Shown: piece by piece, positions 36,250 to 46,935 of the stretch | How the letters are laid out: the number at the start of each line of letters is the position of its first letter | How positions within the stretch are numbered: position 1 is the stretch's first letter | NCBI RefSeq assembly: GCF_963678835.1 | Contig: NZ_OY787469.1 | Location: 2,356,001 to 2,420,000, forward strand | DNA length: 64,000 nucleotides | Direction: 5' to 3' | Origin: an uncultured Desulfuromonas sp. | GTDB lineage: Bacteria > Desulfobacterota > Desulfuromonadia > Desulfuromonadales > Desulfuromonadaceae | Position numbers and translations under genes: made by a program | Notes under the pieces: model-generated | The model's input: only the letters and a program-made list of their open reading frames with translations | What the model was told of the DNA's origin: nothing | Databases searched by the model: none

Positions 36250-36987
36250 ATGCTTAACGATCGCGTGGCCATTGTCACCGGCGCTTCACGAGGAATTGGC
36301 CGTTGTATTGCCCAGTACCTGGCTCGTCAAGGCGCACGTATTGTCGCTGTCAGTCGTAAACAGCAGGATACGGAAGCACTGGTCGCGGAAATCAAAGGTC
36401 AGGGAGGTGACGCTATCAGCGTTGCGGCGGATGTTGCTGTTGAGAGCGACGTGGCAGCAATGATTGAAGCGGCTCAGGAAGCCTTTGGTCAAATTGATAT
36501 TCTGGTCAACAATGCCGGGATCACTCGTGATACACTGCTGGCGCGCATGAAGGAAGACGATTGGGATGCGGTGATGAACATCAATCTCAAAGGCGCTTTT
36601 TTGTGCACTCGTGCCGCAGCGAAAGTGATGAATAAACAACGCTATGGACGGATTATTAACGTGACATCGGTGGTTGGCCAGATGGGCAACATCGGCCAGG
36701 CGAATTATTGTGCCAGTAAAGGCGGTTTGATGGGACTGACCCGTTCCAATGCCCGCGAACTGGCACGGCGTAATGTCACGGTTAATGCCGTAGCACCGGG
36801 ATTTATCGAAACAGATATGACAGCAGAATTGCCGGAGAAGGTGCGGACCGACATGGCCGCCCAGATCCCTCTGGGCCGTTTTGGCTCACCGGAGGATGTT
36901 GCAGCAGCGGTAGCCTTTCTGGCTTCCGAGCAGGCTGGCTACATCACTGGCCACGAGCTGTCTGTTAATGGCGGAATGTATATGTAA
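36250..36987 (+). CDS. fabG: 3-oxoacyl-ACP reductase
   Basis: A 245-residue SDR reductase. NADPH motif TGASRGIGRCIAQYL, NNAGITRDTLLARM, catalytic Ser (NVTSVVGQMGNIGQ) and YCASKGG (Tyr-x3-Lys), and the C-terminal GYITGHELSVNGGMYM. It is the housekeeping FabG, between fabD and acpP; a second FabG-like enzyme occurs at 59736. AAGGAGAG precedes the ATG. Confidence 0.97.
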   Translation: MLNDRVAIVTGASRGIGRCIAQYLARQGARIVAVSRKQQDTEALVAEIKGQGGDAISVAADVAVESDVAAMIEAAQEAFGQIDILVNNAGITRDTLLARMKEDDWDAVMNINLKGAFLCTRAAAKVMNKQRYGRIINVTSVVGQMGNIGQANYCASKGGLMGLTRSNARELARRNVTVNAVAPGFIETDMTAELPEKVRTDMAAQIPLGRFGSPEDVAAAVAFLASEQAGYITGHELSVNGGMYM

Positions 36988-37073
36988 TCACATTTGGCCG
37001 GATCGGATTGTCTCCGTATCTGGCACTGAACACATCAGCTTAGGCTGTTACCACACATCATGGAGGTAAAATC

Positions 37074-37307
37074 ATGGCTTCAATCGAGGAAAGAGTACAA
37101 AAAATCGTTGCTGAGCAACTGGGTGTTGAAGAAGATCAAGTGACTCCCGAAGCTTCTTTTATGGACGATCTCGGTGCGGATTCTCTGGACACCGTTGAGC
37201 TGGTTATGGCTCTGGAAGAGGAATTCGATATTGAAATCTCTGACGAAGACGCAGAGAAAATTCAAACCGTTAAGGACGCTATCTCTTACGTTAGCAATAA
37301 CTCCTGA
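37074..37307 (+). CDS. acpP: acyl carrier protein
   Basis: A 77-residue ACP, highly acidic. The phosphopantetheine serine lies in [16 protein letters not shown] near residue 38. ATGGAGGTAAAATC directly precedes the ATG. A hairpin-rich spacer of about 250 nt separates it from fabF, which lets ACP be made in excess over the enzymes. Confidence 0.98.
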   Translation: MASIEERVQKIVAEQLGVEEDQVTPEASFMDDLGADSLDTVELVMALEEEFDIEISDEDAEKIQTVKDAISYVSNNS

Positions 37308-37325
37308 TTGGTTGATATGGTTCAG

Positions 37326-37360
37326 GGGAGGTGCAGATTGTCTGCCCTCCCTTTACCTTT
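37326..37360 (+). terminator. partial terminator after acpP
   Basis: GGGAGG (37326-37331) pairs with CCTCCC (37346-37351), with inner GCAG/CTGC and a bulged T, followed by TTTACCTTTT. Likely allows high acpP mRNA with reduced readthrough into fabF. Confidence 0.6.
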
Positions 37361-37378
37361 TAAACGATTCTTCCTGCG

Positions 37379-37431
37379 TCTCAGCGTGATTTCAGACGAC
37401 AGCCGTCTCTGTCGTGTGAAATCGTTCTGAG
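37379..37431. repeat. long imperfect palindrome in the acpP-fabF spacer
   Basis: GATTTCA (37388-37394) pairs with TGAAATC (37417-37423), then after a G-G mismatch ACGACAG (37396-37402) pairs with CTGTCGT (37409-37415) around a CCGTCT loop; flanking CTCAG/CTGAG extend it. A 15-bp stem with one mismatch and no T-tract. It could be an operator or an RNA processing site. Confidence 0.6.
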
Positions 37432-37556
37432 TGTTTTGTTTTTTCAGGACACGGGATTTTAGTTCAACATGTTGTTTTTACACGAATGAATTCGGCACAT
37501 GTCCTTGTCGAAGATCTGACTGTTAACTTTTAAAATTCAGAGTAAAGGACGTAATC

Positions 37557-38789
37557 ATGCGTAGAGTAGTTGTGACAGGTGTTGGTGCGGTTTCTTCACT
37601 GGGCACTGGAGTGGATAAAAACTGGTCGGCACTGACCGAGGGACAATCCGGAATTGATTTGATTACACGTTTTGATGCGTCGGACCTCCCTGCCCAGATT
37701 GCAGGTGAAGTCAAAGACTTTGTGCCCACAGATTTTATCGATAAAAAAGAGGTCAAGAAGATGGACCTCTTCATTCAATATGCCTTGGCCGCAGCCGATA
37801 TGGCGATGAGCGATTCCGGCCTCGAGATTACCGATGAGAATGCCGAACGCGTTGGCGTTTTGGTTGGGTCAGGACTTGGCGGCCTTCCGGCGATTGAAAA
37901 ATATCATGATGTGTTGAATAAGAGCGGTCACAAACGTGTTTCGCCGTTTTTTATTCCCATGCTGATCATCAACTTGGCCCCGGGACAGATTTCGATTCGC
38001 TTTGGTGCCAAAGGACCCAATGTGTCTTCAGTTAGTGCTTGCGCAACGGGAACTCATTCCATTGGTGATGCTTACCACATGATCAAGCGTGGCGATGCCG
38101 ATGCCATGATCGCTGGTGGCAGTGAATCGACGATTACTCCGTTGGGTGTTTCCGGTTTCTGTGTCATGAAAGCCTTGTCAACCCGCAATGATGATCCGAA
38201 AGCGGCCAGCCGACCGTTTGACAAGGACCGTGATGGGTTTGTCATGGCCGAAGGTGCCGGGATTGTCATACTTGAAGAATATGAGTCGGCCCTGAAGCGT
38301 GGTGCCAAAATTTACGGTGAACTGTGCGGTTATGGCCTGACTTCTGACGCGTATCACCTGACGGCTCCGGCTCCAGAGGGCGAGGGCGCAGCACGCTGCA
38401 TGAAAATGGCCATGAACGGTGCCGGTGTCAATGCTGAAGAGATCGATTACATCAACGCCCATGGCACATCGACGCCGTTTAATGACATGTTTGAAACCAT
38501 GGCAATCAAAACTGCTCTGGGTGATCATGCCAAATCGGTGATGGTCAGTTCGACCAAGAGTATGACCGGTCACGGACTGGGTGCTGCCGGTGCACTGGAA
38601 GCTGTTTACTGTCTGAAGGCGATGGAAACCGGCATTGTTCCGCCGACCATCAACCTGCAGAATCCCTCGGAAGAGTGTGATCTTGATTATGTGCCCAATA
38701 CAGCGCGGCAGGCCGATGTGAACGTGGCTATGTCCAATTCACTGGGCTTCGGTGGTACCAACGCCACCTTGCTGTTTAAAAAAATCTAA
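37557..38789 (+). CDS. fabF: beta-ketoacyl-ACP synthase II
   Basis: A 410-residue elongating ketosynthase. Cys-His-His triad: [30 protein letters not shown] and [15 protein letters not shown]. Normal FabF length and housekeeping context. Two further ketosynthases at the right end of the window are more divergent. Its start ATG follows AAAGGA; rpiB starts 9 nt after its stop. Confidence 0.97.
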   Translation: MRRVVVTGVGAVSSLGTGVDKNWSALTEGQSGIDLITRFDASDLPAQIAGEVKDFVPTDFIDKKEVKKMDLFIQYALAAADMAMSDSGLEITDENAERVGVLVGSGLGGLPAIEKYHDVLNKSGHKRVSPFFIPMLIINLAPGQISIRFGAKGPNVSSVSACATGTHSIGDAYHMIKRGDADAMIAGGSESTITPLGVSGFCVMKALSTRNDDPKAASRPFDKDRDGFVMAEGAGIVILEEYESALKRGAKIYGELCGYGLTSDAYHLTAPAPEGEGAARCMKMAMNGAGVNAEEIDYINAHGTSTPFNDMFETMAIKTALGDHAKSVMVSSTKSMTGHGLGAAGALEAVYCLKAMETGIVPPTINLQNPSEECDLDYVPNTARQADVNVAMSNSLGFGGTNATLLFKKI

Positions 38790-38798
38790 GGAGCAACC

Positions 38799-39251
38799 AT
38801 GCTATTGATTGCCAGTGATCACGGAGGATTGGAACTCAAGCAGATTCTGGTCGAGTATCTCAAGCAGCAGGGCGTCGAAGTCAAAGACCTTGGTGTTCAC
38901 GCTGAAGATTCTGTTGATTACCCCGACTATGCCGCGCTGGTGGCGGAGCCGATTTCCAAGCAGGAATCTGATCAGGGGATCCTGGTCTGTGGAACCGGAA
39001 TCGGCATGTCGATCGCAGCGAATAAATTCCCCGGTGTGCGTGCTGCATTGGCCCATGATGAATTTACCGCACAGATGGCCCGTGAGCACAATAATGCCAA
39101 TATTCTCGTCCTTGGCGGTCGTGTCCTTGACCCTGAGTTGGCCTGTCGGATGGTTTCTGTCTGGTATGATGGTGCCTATGAGGGGGGACGTCATCAGAAT
39201 CGACTGAATAAAATCATTCAGCTCGAGCGTCACTGCGACGCCGACGCATAA
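38799..39251 (+). CDS. rpiB: ribose-5-phosphate isomerase B
   Basis: A 150-residue RpiB/LacAB-family isomerase of the pentose phosphate pathway. [17 protein letters not shown] at the start, the active-site Cys in [20 protein letters not shown], and [20 protein letters not shown]. Normal length. It follows fabF by 9 nt with GGAGC as ribosome site. Confidence 0.95.
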   Translation: MLLIASDHGGLELKQILVEYLKQQGVEVKDLGVHAEDSVDYPDYAALVAEPISKQESDQGILVCGTGIGMSIAANKFPGVRAALAHDEFTAQMAREHNNANILVLGGRVLDPELACRMVSVWYDGAYEGGRHQNRLNKIIQLERHCDADA

Positions 39252-39261
39252 CAAATCAGTC

Positions 39262-39300
39262 AAGTCATGGGTGGGCCGGGCCTGCCCATGACTTTTTCTT
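39262..39300 (+). terminator. terminator between rpiB and glyA
   Basis: AAGTCATGGG (39262-39271) pairs with CCCATGACTT (39285-39294), followed by TTTTTCTTTAAG. It ends the fab-rpiB transcript at least in part. Confidence 0.85.
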
Positions 39301-39328
39301 TAAGTCATCAAGAACCACGGAGGTTGAT

Positions 39329-40576
39329 GTGAAGACTCTTGCCCAATTTGATCCTGAAATCGCTCAGACCATCCAGGAAGAAACAGAGCGTCAAGAATAT
39401 AATCTCGAATTTATCGCTTCGGAGAACTTTGTCAGTGAGCCGGTGCTGGAAGCCCAGGGCTCCATCATGACCAACAAGTATGCTGAAGGTTACCCCGGCA
39501 AGCGCTACTACGGCGGGTGTGAAGTGGTCGATGTTGCTGAGCAACTGGCCATTGACCGTGCCAAGCAATTGTTTGGTGCTGACCATGCCAATGTTCAGCC
39601 CCACTCCGGCTCTCAGGCTAACATGGCGGTCTATTTTTCCGCCTGTCAACCGGGAGATACCGTTTTGGGCATGAACCTGGCCCATGGTGGTCATCTGACC
39701 CACGGCTCCCCGGTGAATTTCTCCGGCAAGCTGTACAATATTGTGCCCTACGGTGTTAAAAAAGAGACCGGTACCATTGATTACAACGAGGTCGAATCTC
39801 TGGCAATGGAGCACAAACCGAAATTGATTGTCGTTGGTGCCAGTGCTTATCCGCGTACCATCGATTTTGAGGCTTTCCGCCAGATTGCGGATAAAGTTGG
39901 CGCTCCGGTAATGGTCGATATGGCCCATATTGCCGGACTCGTTGCTGCCGGTGAGCATCCCAGCCCGGTTCCCCATGCTGAATTTGTCACTACAACGACG
40001 CATAAAACCCTGCGTGGTCCGCGTGGCGGCATGATTCTGTGTCGCGATGAGTTTGCCAAGAAGGTGAACAGCAATATCTTCCCCGGCAGTCAGGGGGGGC
40101 CGCTGATGCACGTGATCGCCGCCAAAGCGGTTGCCTTCAAAGAAGCCTTGGACGCCGAGTTTAAAACCTATGCTCAGCAGGTTGTCCTCAATGCTAAAGC
40201 TTTGGCAGCCGGTCTGCTGGAGCGCGGTTATAACCTTGTTTCCGGCGGTACCGATAACCATCTGATTCTGGTTGATCTCAGCGGGACCGAAACCACCGGT
40301 AAGCTGGCTGAAGAAGCGTTGGAAAAAGCCGGGATTACGGTGAACAAAAATGCCGTGCCGTTTGACACCCGTTCACCGTTTGTCACCAGTGGTTTCCGTA
40401 TCGGAACTCCGGCAACCACCACACGTGGCCTTAAAGAAGCGGAAATGGGTAAAGTGGCTGACTGGATCGACCGCGCCTTGACCAACATTGACAATGAAGA
40501 CGCTCTGACTGCGATTCGCGGTGAAGTAAAAGAGTTGTGCCAGCAGTTTCCTCTTTATGCCCATCGTCTGAAGTAG
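39329..40576 (+). CDS. glyA: serine hydroxymethyltransferase
   Basis: A 415-residue PLP enzyme converting serine and THF to glycine and methylene-THF. PLP lysine in [33 protein letters not shown] and [16 protein letters not shown] are family blocks. GTG 39329 start, GGAGG 8 nt upstream. It heads a run of nucleotide and cofactor genes. Confidence 0.97.
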   Translation: MKTLAQFDPEIAQTIQEETERQEYNLEFIASENFVSEPVLEAQGSIMTNKYAEGYPGKRYYGGCEVVDVAEQLAIDRAKQLFGADHANVQPHSGSQANMAVYFSACQPGDTVLGMNLAHGGHLTHGSPVNFSGKLYNIVPYGVKKETGTIDYNEVESLAMEHKPKLIVVGASAYPRTIDFEAFRQIADKVGAPVMVDMAHIAGLVAAGEHPSPVPHAEFVTTTTHKTLRGPRGGMILCRDEFAKKVNSNIFPGSQGGPLMHVIAAKAVAFKEALDAEFKTYAQQVVLNAKALAAGLLERGYNLVSGGTDNHLILVDLSGTETTGKLAEEALEKAGITVNKNAVPFDTRSPFVTSGFRIGTPATTTRGLKEAEMGKVADWIDRALTNIDNEDALTAIRGEVKELCQQFPLYAHRLK

Positions 40577-40586
40577 GCTGAATGTC

Positions 40587-41057
40587 ATGACTCGTCCGTC
40601 GTGGGAAGACTATTTTATGGACATTGCCCGTCTTGTGGCCAGTCGATCGACCTGTTTGCGTCGTCAGGTTGGTGCGGTGATTGTCAAAGATAAAAATGTT
40701 CTGACCACCGGATATAACGGCACCCCGTCCGGGGTGCGCCACTGTCAGGAAACCGGGTGCCTGCGGGAAAAAATGCAGGTACCCTCCGGACAGCGCCATG
40801 AGTTGTGTCGCGGACTGCATGCTGAACAGAATGCGATTATTCAGGCGGCTAAACATGGGGTCAACATTAGTGGTGGGACGCTCTATTGTACCAATGCTCC
40901 GTGTGTGATCTGTGCCAAGATGCTTATCAACGCCGGACTGAGCCGCATTGTTTATCTCGACGGTTATCCCGACGAGTTGGCTGAAGAGCTGCTGCTGGAA
41001 TCGGGCATGGAAGTTTTTGAACATGTTTCATCGACCGATCAACCTTGCGAGGGCTAG
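40587..41057 (+). CDS. deoxycytidylate (dCMP) deaminase family protein
   Basis: A 156-residue zinc deaminase. Zinc/catalytic motif [12 protein letters not shown] (HAE) and [13 protein letters not shown] (PCxxC). The N-terminal [20 protein letters not shown] and [20 protein letters not shown] match the dCMP-deaminase (ComEB) group, which supplies dUMP for thymidylate. Its stop is immediately followed by nrdR. Confidence 0.93.
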   Translation: MTRPSWEDYFMDIARLVASRSTCLRRQVGAVIVKDKNVLTTGYNGTPSGVRHCQETGCLREKMQVPSGQRHELCRGLHAEQNAIIQAAKHGVNISGGTLYCTNAPCVICAKMLINAGLSRIVYLDGYPDELAEELLLESGMEVFEHVSSTDQPCEG

Positions 41058-41534
41058 ATGAAATGTCCATTTTGTTCCTGTATTGATACACGTGTTGTTG
41101 ATTCCCGTCTGGCAAAAGAGGGAAATAGCATCCGGCGTCGGCGTGAATGCGCAGAGTGCAATCGCCGTTTTACCACCTATGAGCGGGTTGAAGATATTTT
41201 GCCGTTGGTGGTTAAAAAAGATGGTCGACGGGAACCGTTTGATCGCCAGAAGATTATTTCCGGTATGCAGCGGGCATGTGAAAAACGGCCCGTGTCTATA
41301 GCGACGATTGAGAAGATCGTTGATCAGATGGAGATGGAATTTCAGGAATGCCCTGAGCGGGAAATTCCGGCGAGCCGTGTTGGTGAAGCGGTGATGAAGG
41401 CCTTGCACGATCTGGATGAAGTCGCCTACGTGCGCTTCGCTTCGGTGTATCGTCAGTTTAAAGATATCAATGAATTCATGCAGGAGCTGAAGGATATTCT
41501 CGGCAACCAGCATGACCTCCATAGCGACTCCTGA
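41058..41534 (+). CDS. nrdR: transcriptional repressor NrdR
   Basis: A 158-residue repressor of ribonucleotide reductase genes. Zinc ribbon [20 protein letters not shown] with [20 protein letters not shown], followed by an ATP-cone ([20 protein letters not shown]). It directly follows the dCMP deaminase gene, consistent with a role in dNTP control. Confidence 0.96.
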   Translation: MKCPFCSCIDTRVVDSRLAKEGNSIRRRRECAECNRRFTTYERVEDILPLVVKKDGRREPFDRQKIISGMQRACEKRPVSIATIEKIVDQMEMEFQECPEREIPASRVGEAVMKALHDLDEVAYVRFASVYRQFKDINEFMQELKDILGNQHDLHSDS

Positions 41535-41549
41535 AAGTTCAAGTAATCT

Positions 41550-42677
41550 GTGAAGACTCAGGCTGAAACCCACGAACAATTCATGCAAATTGCATTGGAT
41601 CTCGCACGTAAGGCGTTGGGGCGAACGACCCCCAATCCCCCCGTTGGGGCCGTCATTGTCCGTGATGGTCAGGTGGTTGGTCGCGGCTTCCATCCCAAAG
41701 CAGGTGAGCCGCATGCTGAAGTTTTTGCCCTGCGTGATGCCGCGGATCAAGCCCGTGGTGCCGATGCCTATGTGACCCTTGAGCCCTGTTCCCATCATGG
41801 TCGTACCCCTCCCTGTTGTGAGGCCTTGATTGCTGCCGGTGTCAGCCGTGTCTTTGTTGGGCTGATCGATCCCAACCCTCAAGTCAGTGGACAGGGTGTC
41901 GAGCGCCTGCGTGCTGCCGGTGTTGACGTAGAAGTGGGGGTTCTCGAAACACCGTGCCGTCGTCTCATTGCCCCGTTTATTAAACATATGATCAGCGGTC
42001 GTCCTCTGTTTATCCTCAAGTCAGCTTTGACCTTGGATGGTCGGACCGCGACACGTACCGGCCACTCTCAATGGATTACCAGCGCACGCAGTCGTGAGCA
42101 TGTCCATCACTTGCGTGATCAGGTGGATGCGATTATGGTTGGTAGTGGCACGGCCTTACGCGACAATCCGCGTCTGACAACCCGACTCACCCCGCCCGGT
42201 CACGATCCGATCCGTATTGTTGTTGACTCGCGGTTGCAATTGCCTGAAACGTCGCACCTGATCAACCATCAGTCGGCATCGCCAACCTGGGTGGTCACTG
42301 TGGCGCAGGCCGATCCTGCTAAGATCAAAGCGTTGCAGGCGCATGCAGGCGTCGAGGTGGTGACTGTTGCCGAAACCTCAGCCGGACAGGTTGACTTGCA
42401 TGCCTTGGCTGACATGCTCGGCCAGCGCGATATCCAATCGGTCTTGGTTGAAGGTGGCAGTGTTTTGAACCAGAGCTTATTTTCAGCGGGCTTGATTGAT
42501 CGGGTGATGGTCTATATGGCTCCGAAATTACTTGGCGGCAACGATGGCTTCGGTCTGTTTACCGGCCAGGGCGTTGATCATTTGGATGATGCTCTGCAGT
42601 TGCGTGATTTCCGTGTTACCTGTCTTGGCGACGATGTTCTGTTGGAAGGGGAGGTGTGTTCATGTTCACCGGGTTAA
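41550..42677 (+). CDS. ribD: bifunctional riboflavin deaminase/reductase RibD
   Basis: A 375-residue RibD. Residues 1-150 are the deaminase (GEPHAEVFALRDAA; VTLEPCSHHGRTPPCCEALI); residues 150-375 the reductase (LKSALTLDGRTATRTGHSQW; VEGGSVLNQSLFSAGLID). Catalyses steps 2 and 3 of riboflavin synthesis from GTP. GTG 41550 start with GAAAG upstream. Overlaps ribE by 16 nt. No FMN riboswitch is seen before it. Confidence 0.96.
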   Translation: MKTQAETHEQFMQIALDLARKALGRTTPNPPVGAVIVRDGQVVGRGFHPKAGEPHAEVFALRDAADQARGADAYVTLEPCSHHGRTPPCCEALIAAGVSRVFVGLIDPNPQVSGQGVERLRAAGVDVEVGVLETPCRRLIAPFIKHMISGRPLFILKSALTLDGRTATRTGHSQWITSARSREHVHHLRDQVDAIMVGSGTALRDNPRLTTRLTPPGHDPIRIVVDSRLQLPETSHLINHQSASPTWVVTVAQADPAKIKALQAHAGVEVVTVAETSAGQVDLHALADMLGQRDIQSVLVEGGSVLNQSLFSAGLIDRVMVYMAPKLLGGNDGFGLFTGQGVDHLDDALQLRDFRVTCLGDDVLLEGEVCSCSPG

Positions 42678-43309
42678 TTGAAGATATCGGCACCGTCCGA
42701 GAGTTGCGCCGTGGGGCTTCCAGTGTTCAACTGACGGTGGCCACGACCCTTCCTATGGACGAGATTGCTTTGGGCGACAGTATAGCCGTTAATGGCATTT
42801 GCCTGACGGTGATCCGCTACGGCAGCGGTGTTTTTGTTGCCGATGTCTCTCCTGAAACACTTGAATGCACTAACCTTGGCGCTGTTTCACCCGGTTCACA
42901 GGTGAACCTCGAACGTGCATTACAGCTCAGTGATCGACTTGGGGGCCATCTGGTCAGCGGCCATGTTGATGATGTGGCTACTGTGGTTGAGCGACGCCGG
43001 GATGGTAACGCCATCCGTTTTACCTTTCGCCTTGCCGCACACACGTTGCGTTATGTGGTAGCAAAAGGATCAATTACTATTGACGGCATCAGTTTGACGG
43101 TTAATGAGGTAACGGAAGAGACCTTCTCAGTGGCAATTATTCCGCACAGCCTGGAGAAAACGACGCTGAAAAATGTACAAGTGGGTGGACGAGTCAACAT
43201 CGAAACGGATATCATCGCTCGATATGTTGAAAAACTTCTTGGTCAGGGGTCTGCAACGCAGGAGGGTTCCCTGACGTTGGAACATCTGGCCCGTAACGGG
43301 TTCATGTAA
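42662..43309 (+). CDS. ribE: riboflavin synthase alpha chain
   Basis: A 215-residue riboflavin synthase made of two similar barrels (MFTGLIEDIGTVRELRRG; LGGHLVSGHVDDVATV). Joins two lumazines to riboflavin. ATG 42662 lies inside the end of ribD; GGGGAGG precedes it. The typical MFTG start decides over a GTG 6 nt earlier. Confidence 0.96.
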   Translation: MFTGLIEDIGTVRELRRGASSVQLTVATTLPMDEIALGDSIAVNGICLTVIRYGSGVFVADVSPETLECTNLGAVSPGSQVNLERALQLSDRLGGHLVSGHVDDVATVVERRRDGNAIRFTFRLAAHTLRYVVAKGSITIDGISLTVNEVTEETFSVAIIPHSLEKTTLKNVQVGGRVNIETDIIARYVEKLLGQGSATQEGSLTLEHLARNGFM

Positions 43310-43357
43310 GGCGGTCATGGACCGCATGGATGTGTCATACTGCGAAAGGAGCACATT

Positions 43358-44563
43358 GTGCCTATAGCAAAAATTGAAGCGGCGCTTGAAGATATTCGCC
43401 AAGGGAAAATGGTTATCCTCGTTGATGATGAAGATCGGGAAAATGAGGGAGACCTGACCATGGCGGCGGAAATGGTGACGGATGAAGCGATCAACTTTAT
43501 GGCCAAAGAAGGGCGTGGTTTGATCTGCCTGTCTTTGACCGAAGAGCGCGCTGATCACCTTGATTTGCCTTTAATGGTGACGGAAAACAGTTCCTCGTTC
43601 GGCACGGCTTTTACGGTATCCATTGAAGCTCGCAAAGGGGTTTCCACCGGTATTTCCGCAGCGGATCGTGCCCAGACCATTCGTGTTGCCATTGACGAAA
43701 ATTCAACGGCGCACGATCTGGCCCGCCCCGGTCATGTGTTTCCTCTCCGGGCGCGTAAAGGTGGTGTGCTGGTACGTACCGGTCAGACGGAAGGTTCTGT
43801 GGACCTGGCGCGTCTGGCGGGATTAAAACCGGCCGGTGTTATCTGCGAAATCATGAATGACGACGGCACCATGGCGCGTATGCCGCAACTGAAAGTGTTT
43901 GCCGAGCAACATGACCTGCGTATTGTCACTGTCGCTGATCTGGTCGAGTATCGGATGCGTAAAGAGTTGCTGGTGCGCCGTGCGGCGGAAACGGCTCTGC
44001 CCACCTGCTTTGGCGGTGATTTTCAGGCCATTGTTTATGAAAATGATGTTGATAATGCTCAGCACGTTGCCTTGATTAAAGGGGAAATCAAGGAGGATAC
44101 GCCGGTTCTGGTCCGGGTTCACTCCGAATGCCTTACTGGCGATGTGTTTGGCTCGATGCGTTGCGACTGCGGTCAGCAGTTGCAAGCGGCCATGGCGCAG
44201 ATTGAAGAGGCTGGCAGCGGCGTGGTGGTGTATATGCGTCAGGAAGGCCGCGGCATCGGGCTGGTCAACAAGCTGAAAGCTTACGCACTACAGGATTGTG
44301 GCCACGATACTGTCGAAGCCAATGAAGCCCTGGGTTTTAAAGCGGATTTGCGTGATTATGGCATTGGTGCTCAGATTCTTGCTGACCTCGGGGTCCGCAA
44401 GATCAAACTGATGACCAACAACCCGAAAAAAATTGTCGGCCTTCAGGGCTATGGCCTCGAAGTGGTGGAGCGGGTGAAGATTGAAATGCCGGCCAATCGC
44501 GTTAACCAGCGTTATTTGCTGACCAAAAAAGAGAAAATGGGCCATTTGCTGGAAAACCTGTAA
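43358..44563 (+). CDS. ribBA: bifunctional DHBP synthase / GTP cyclohydrolase II
   Basis: A 401-residue fusion. DHBP synthase: [18 protein letters not shown] and [18 protein letters not shown] cyclohydrolase [22 protein letters not shown] (zinc cysteines) and [20 protein letters not shown]. Both active sites look intact. GTG 43358 after GAAAGGAG. It makes both precursors for RibD and RibH. Confidence 0.96.
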   Translation: MPIAKIEAALEDIRQGKMVILVDDEDRENEGDLTMAAEMVTDEAINFMAKEGRGLICLSLTEERADHLDLPLMVTENSSSFGTAFTVSIEARKGVSTGISAADRAQTIRVAIDENSTAHDLARPGHVFPLRARKGGVLVRTGQTEGSVDLARLAGLKPAGVICEIMNDDGTMARMPQLKVFAEQHDLRIVTVADLVEYRMRKELLVRRAAETALPTCFGGDFQAIVYENDVDNAQHVALIKGEIKEDTPVLVRVHSECLTGDVFGSMRCDCGQQLQAAMAQIEEAGSGVVVYMRQEGRGIGLVNKLKAYALQDCGHDTVEANEALGFKADLRDYGIGAQILADLGVRKIKLMTNNPKKIVGLQGYGLEVVERVKIEMPANRVNQRYLLTKKEKMGHLLENL

Positions 44564-44572
44564 ATAGAGTGT

Positions 44573-44608
44573 GTTGCCAAAAGGTCCAGATGGCTTTTTT
44601 GCAGCAAC
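44573..44608 (+). promoter_or_regulatory. two-level hairpin in the ribBA-ribH spacer
   Basis: Outer arms GTTGC (44573-44577) / GCAAC (44604-44608) and inner arms AAAAG (44579-44583) / CTTTT (44594-44598), with six T at 44595-44600. A weak attenuator or stabiliser; a full terminator would be surprising within the rib operon. Confidence 0.45.
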
Positions 44609-44666
44609 CTTCATAAACCAATCGGCTGACCAGAGTTGGCCAGTGACTTAAATTGGGAGTGTAATC

Positions 44667-45134
44667 ATGGCAAATCAACTAGCAGGACAACTGGATGCCA
44701 GCGGCCAGAAAGTCGCAATCGTTGTTGCTCGTTTTAACAGCTTTATTTGCGAACGGCTCGTCGAAGGCGCTATCGATGCCATTGTTCGTCACGGCGGCAG
44801 TGATGAAGCTATTACCATTGCCCGTGTGCCGGGCGCGTTTGAAATTCCCATTGTCGCGCAAAAAATGGCGGCTTGCGGCAAGTACGATGCTGTGATCTGT
44901 CTGGGTGCTGTCATCCGTGGCGCGACCCCGCACTTTGATTATGTCAGCAATGAGGTGACTAAAGGTGTTGCTTCGGTCAGTCTGGCGACCGGTGTTCCGA
45001 TTGCCTTCGGCGTTTTGACCACCGACACCATTGAGCAGGCGGTTGAGCGCGCTGGGACAAAAGCCGGTAACAAAGGCTTTGAAGCGGCAGTAACTGCCAT
45101 TGAAATGATCAACCTTTTGAAAAGTATTGATTAA
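44667..45134 (+). CDS. ribH: 6,7-dimethyl-8-ribityllumazine synthase
   Basis: A 155-residue lumazine synthase. Motifs [33 protein letters not shown] and [20 protein letters not shown] with the catalytic His. The stop is immediately followed by nusB, a conserved linkage. Confidence 0.97.
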   Translation: MANQLAGQLDASGQKVAIVVARFNSFICERLVEGAIDAIVRHGGSDEAITIARVPGAFEIPIVAQKMAACGKYDAVICLGAVIRGATPHFDYVSNEVTKGVASVSLATGVPIAFGVLTTDTIEQAVERAGTKAGNKGFEAAVTAIEMINLLKSID

Positions 45135-45593
45135 ATGGCCAAGGGAACACGACGTAACGGGCGTGAGTATGCGCTGAAGATATTGTATAGCCTCTATGAT
45201 CAGGACGCGCCGCTGGATCAGGTGCTCAGTGATTTTTGGGGGAATTTTCGCTTCAGCAATGATGTGTTGGGTGAACCGGAAGAGCCGCAATCGCCGCTGT
45301 CCGATGATGTGATTTTTTTCGCTGAGCAACTGGTGAAGGGGGTCTACGAACACCTCGAAGAGATTGATGCCATGTTGCTGGACACATCAAAGAACTGGGC
45401 GCTGGATCGTATGCCGCGCCTGGATTTGTCACTGATGCGCATGGCGTGCTACGAACTGATATATGTCGATAAAACGCCGACTAACGTTGTCATCAATGAA
45501 GCGATTGAGATTGCCAAACGTTATGGCACCAAAGATACGCCGGCATTTCTCAATGGTGTGCTCGATCGTATTGCTAAACGGTCACGGTCTTAA
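45135..45593 (+). CDS. nusB: transcription antitermination factor NusB
   Basis: A 152-residue NusB (RREYALKILYSLYDQDAPLD at the start; ELIYVDKTPTNVVINEAIEI; GTKDTPAFLNGVLDRIA at the end) of the rRNA antitermination complex. Adjacent to ribH with no spacer. It contains a small insertion around residues 35-55 relative to E. coli NusB. Confidence 0.95.
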   Translation: MAKGTRRNGREYALKILYSLYDQDAPLDQVLSDFWGNFRFSNDVLGEPEEPQSPLSDDVIFFAEQLVKGVYEHLEEIDAMLLDTSKNWALDRMPRLDLSLMRMACYELIYVDKTPTNVVINEAIEIAKRYGTKDTPAFLNGVLDRIAKRSRS

Positions 45594-45613
45594 TTTCGTA
45601 ATTGGGGAGATTC

Positions 45614-46924
45614 ATGAAAGAAATAAAAGTCGGATTGCTGGGGTTTGGAACCATTGGAACCGGTGTTGTAAAGGTTATTCAACAGAATGCTGACGTGATC
45701 TCGCAGCGGTTGGGCACCAAACTGACTCTGGCGGCTATTGCTGATCGCGATACCACCACAGATCGTGGTGTCGTTGTCGAGCCCGGTGTTTTAACCGATG
45801 ATGCGGACAATGTTCTGACCAATCCGAATATTGATGTGGTCATTGAGCTGATCGGCGGCTATGAGCCGGCGCGCACCTTTGTGTTGAAAGCCTTGGAAAA
45901 CGGTAAACATGTGGTGACGGCGAACAAAGCGTTGCTGGCCCTGTATGGACAGGAGTTGCTCCTCGCAGCAGAAAAAAACAATGTCAGCCTGCTGTTTGAA
46001 GCGGCTGTAGGTGGTGGTATTCCCGTGCTCTCCTCGATTCGGGAAAATCTGTGTGCCAACCAATTCAGTGATGTGTTTGGTATCCTTAATGGGACCTGTA
46101 ATTACATCCTCACCCGCATGACTGAAAATGGCGAAGACTTTGCTGATGTTCTGGCAGACGCTCAAGAACTGGGCTATGCCGAAGCGGATCCGACCTTCGA
46201 TATTGAAGGGATTGATACGGCTCATAAACTGTCGATCCTCATGACCATGTGCTTCGGCACCTGGGTTGATTTCGATTCGATCTACACCGAGGGGATTACC
46301 CGTATTACGTCTCTGGACATCCAGTACGCACGTCAATTCGGTTATCAGATCAAATTGCTGGCGATTGGTAAACAAGAGGATGGTGTGGTTGAAGCGCGAG
46401 TCCATCCAACCATGATTCCGGACACCTATTCACTGGCTGAAGTGCGTGGCGTGTTGAACGCGGTGCGCTTGATTGGTGATTTTGTCGGCCCGGTGACTCA
46501 GGTGGGCAGCGGCGCCGGAATGGATGCCACGGCCAGTGCCGTTCTCGGTGATGTCATGAGTTTGTCGCGTCAGATGCTCGGTGAGAGCAGTTTCCTGCCG
46601 CCAGCGCTCAACTACCTGACCAAAAACATTACCACACTGCCGGTTCGGGCGATGGAAGACATTACCAGCCCGTATTATGTTCGCGTGATGGTGGAAGATA
46701 GCCCAGGTGTGTTGGCCAAAATTGCTGCAACCCTCGGTGAATATAACATCAGTATCTCCTCAATGATCCAACCTGAGCGGGAACTGGGTGGTTGTGTTCC
46801 CATTGTGCTCATGACCCACGATGCCGTTGAAAGCGATGTGCGTGCGGCGTTACAGAAGATTGATCTGCTCGAAATCTGCCGTGAAGCCAGTCTGTTTATC
46901 CGCATTGAGAACGATTTGGCCTAA
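45614..46924 (+). CDS. hom: homoserine dehydrogenase
   Basis: A 436-residue enzyme of threonine/methionine synthesis. NAD(P) motif VGLLGFGTIGTGVVKVIQ, ANKALLALYG, FEAAVGGGIPVLSSIRENL, and a C-terminal ACT domain (VMVEDSPGVLAKIAATLGEY) for feedback inhibition. ATG 45614 follows GGGGAGA. Terminated directly downstream. Confidence 0.96.
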   Translation: MKEIKVGLLGFGTIGTGVVKVIQQNADVISQRLGTKLTLAAIADRDTTTDRGVVVEPGVLTDDADNVLTNPNIDVVIELIGGYEPARTFVLKALENGKHVVTANKALLALYGQELLLAAEKNNVSLLFEAAVGGGIPVLSSIRENLCANQFSDVFGILNGTCNYILTRMTENGEDFADVLADAQELGYAEADPTFDIEGIDTAHKLSILMTMCFGTWVDFDSIYTEGITRITSLDIQYARQFGYQIKLLAIGKQEDGVVEARVHPTMIPDTYSLAEVRGVLNAVRLIGDFVGPVTQVGSGAGMDATASAVLGDVMSLSRQMLGESSFLPPALNYLTKNITTLPVRAMEDITSPYYVRVMVEDSPGVLAKIAATLGEYNISISSMIQPERELGGCVPIVLMTHDAVESDVRAALQKIDLLEICREASLFIRIENDLA

Positions 46925-46935
46925 GCGACTGTTTT

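Noticed and set aside
39308-40261. 317-codon minus-strand frame opposite glyA
   Set aside because: Fully antisense to a clear glyA; translation shows no family features.
41535-41549. FMN riboswitch expected before ribD
   Set aside because: The nrdR-ribD spacer is only 15 nt, too short, and no RFN-like element was seen within the operon.
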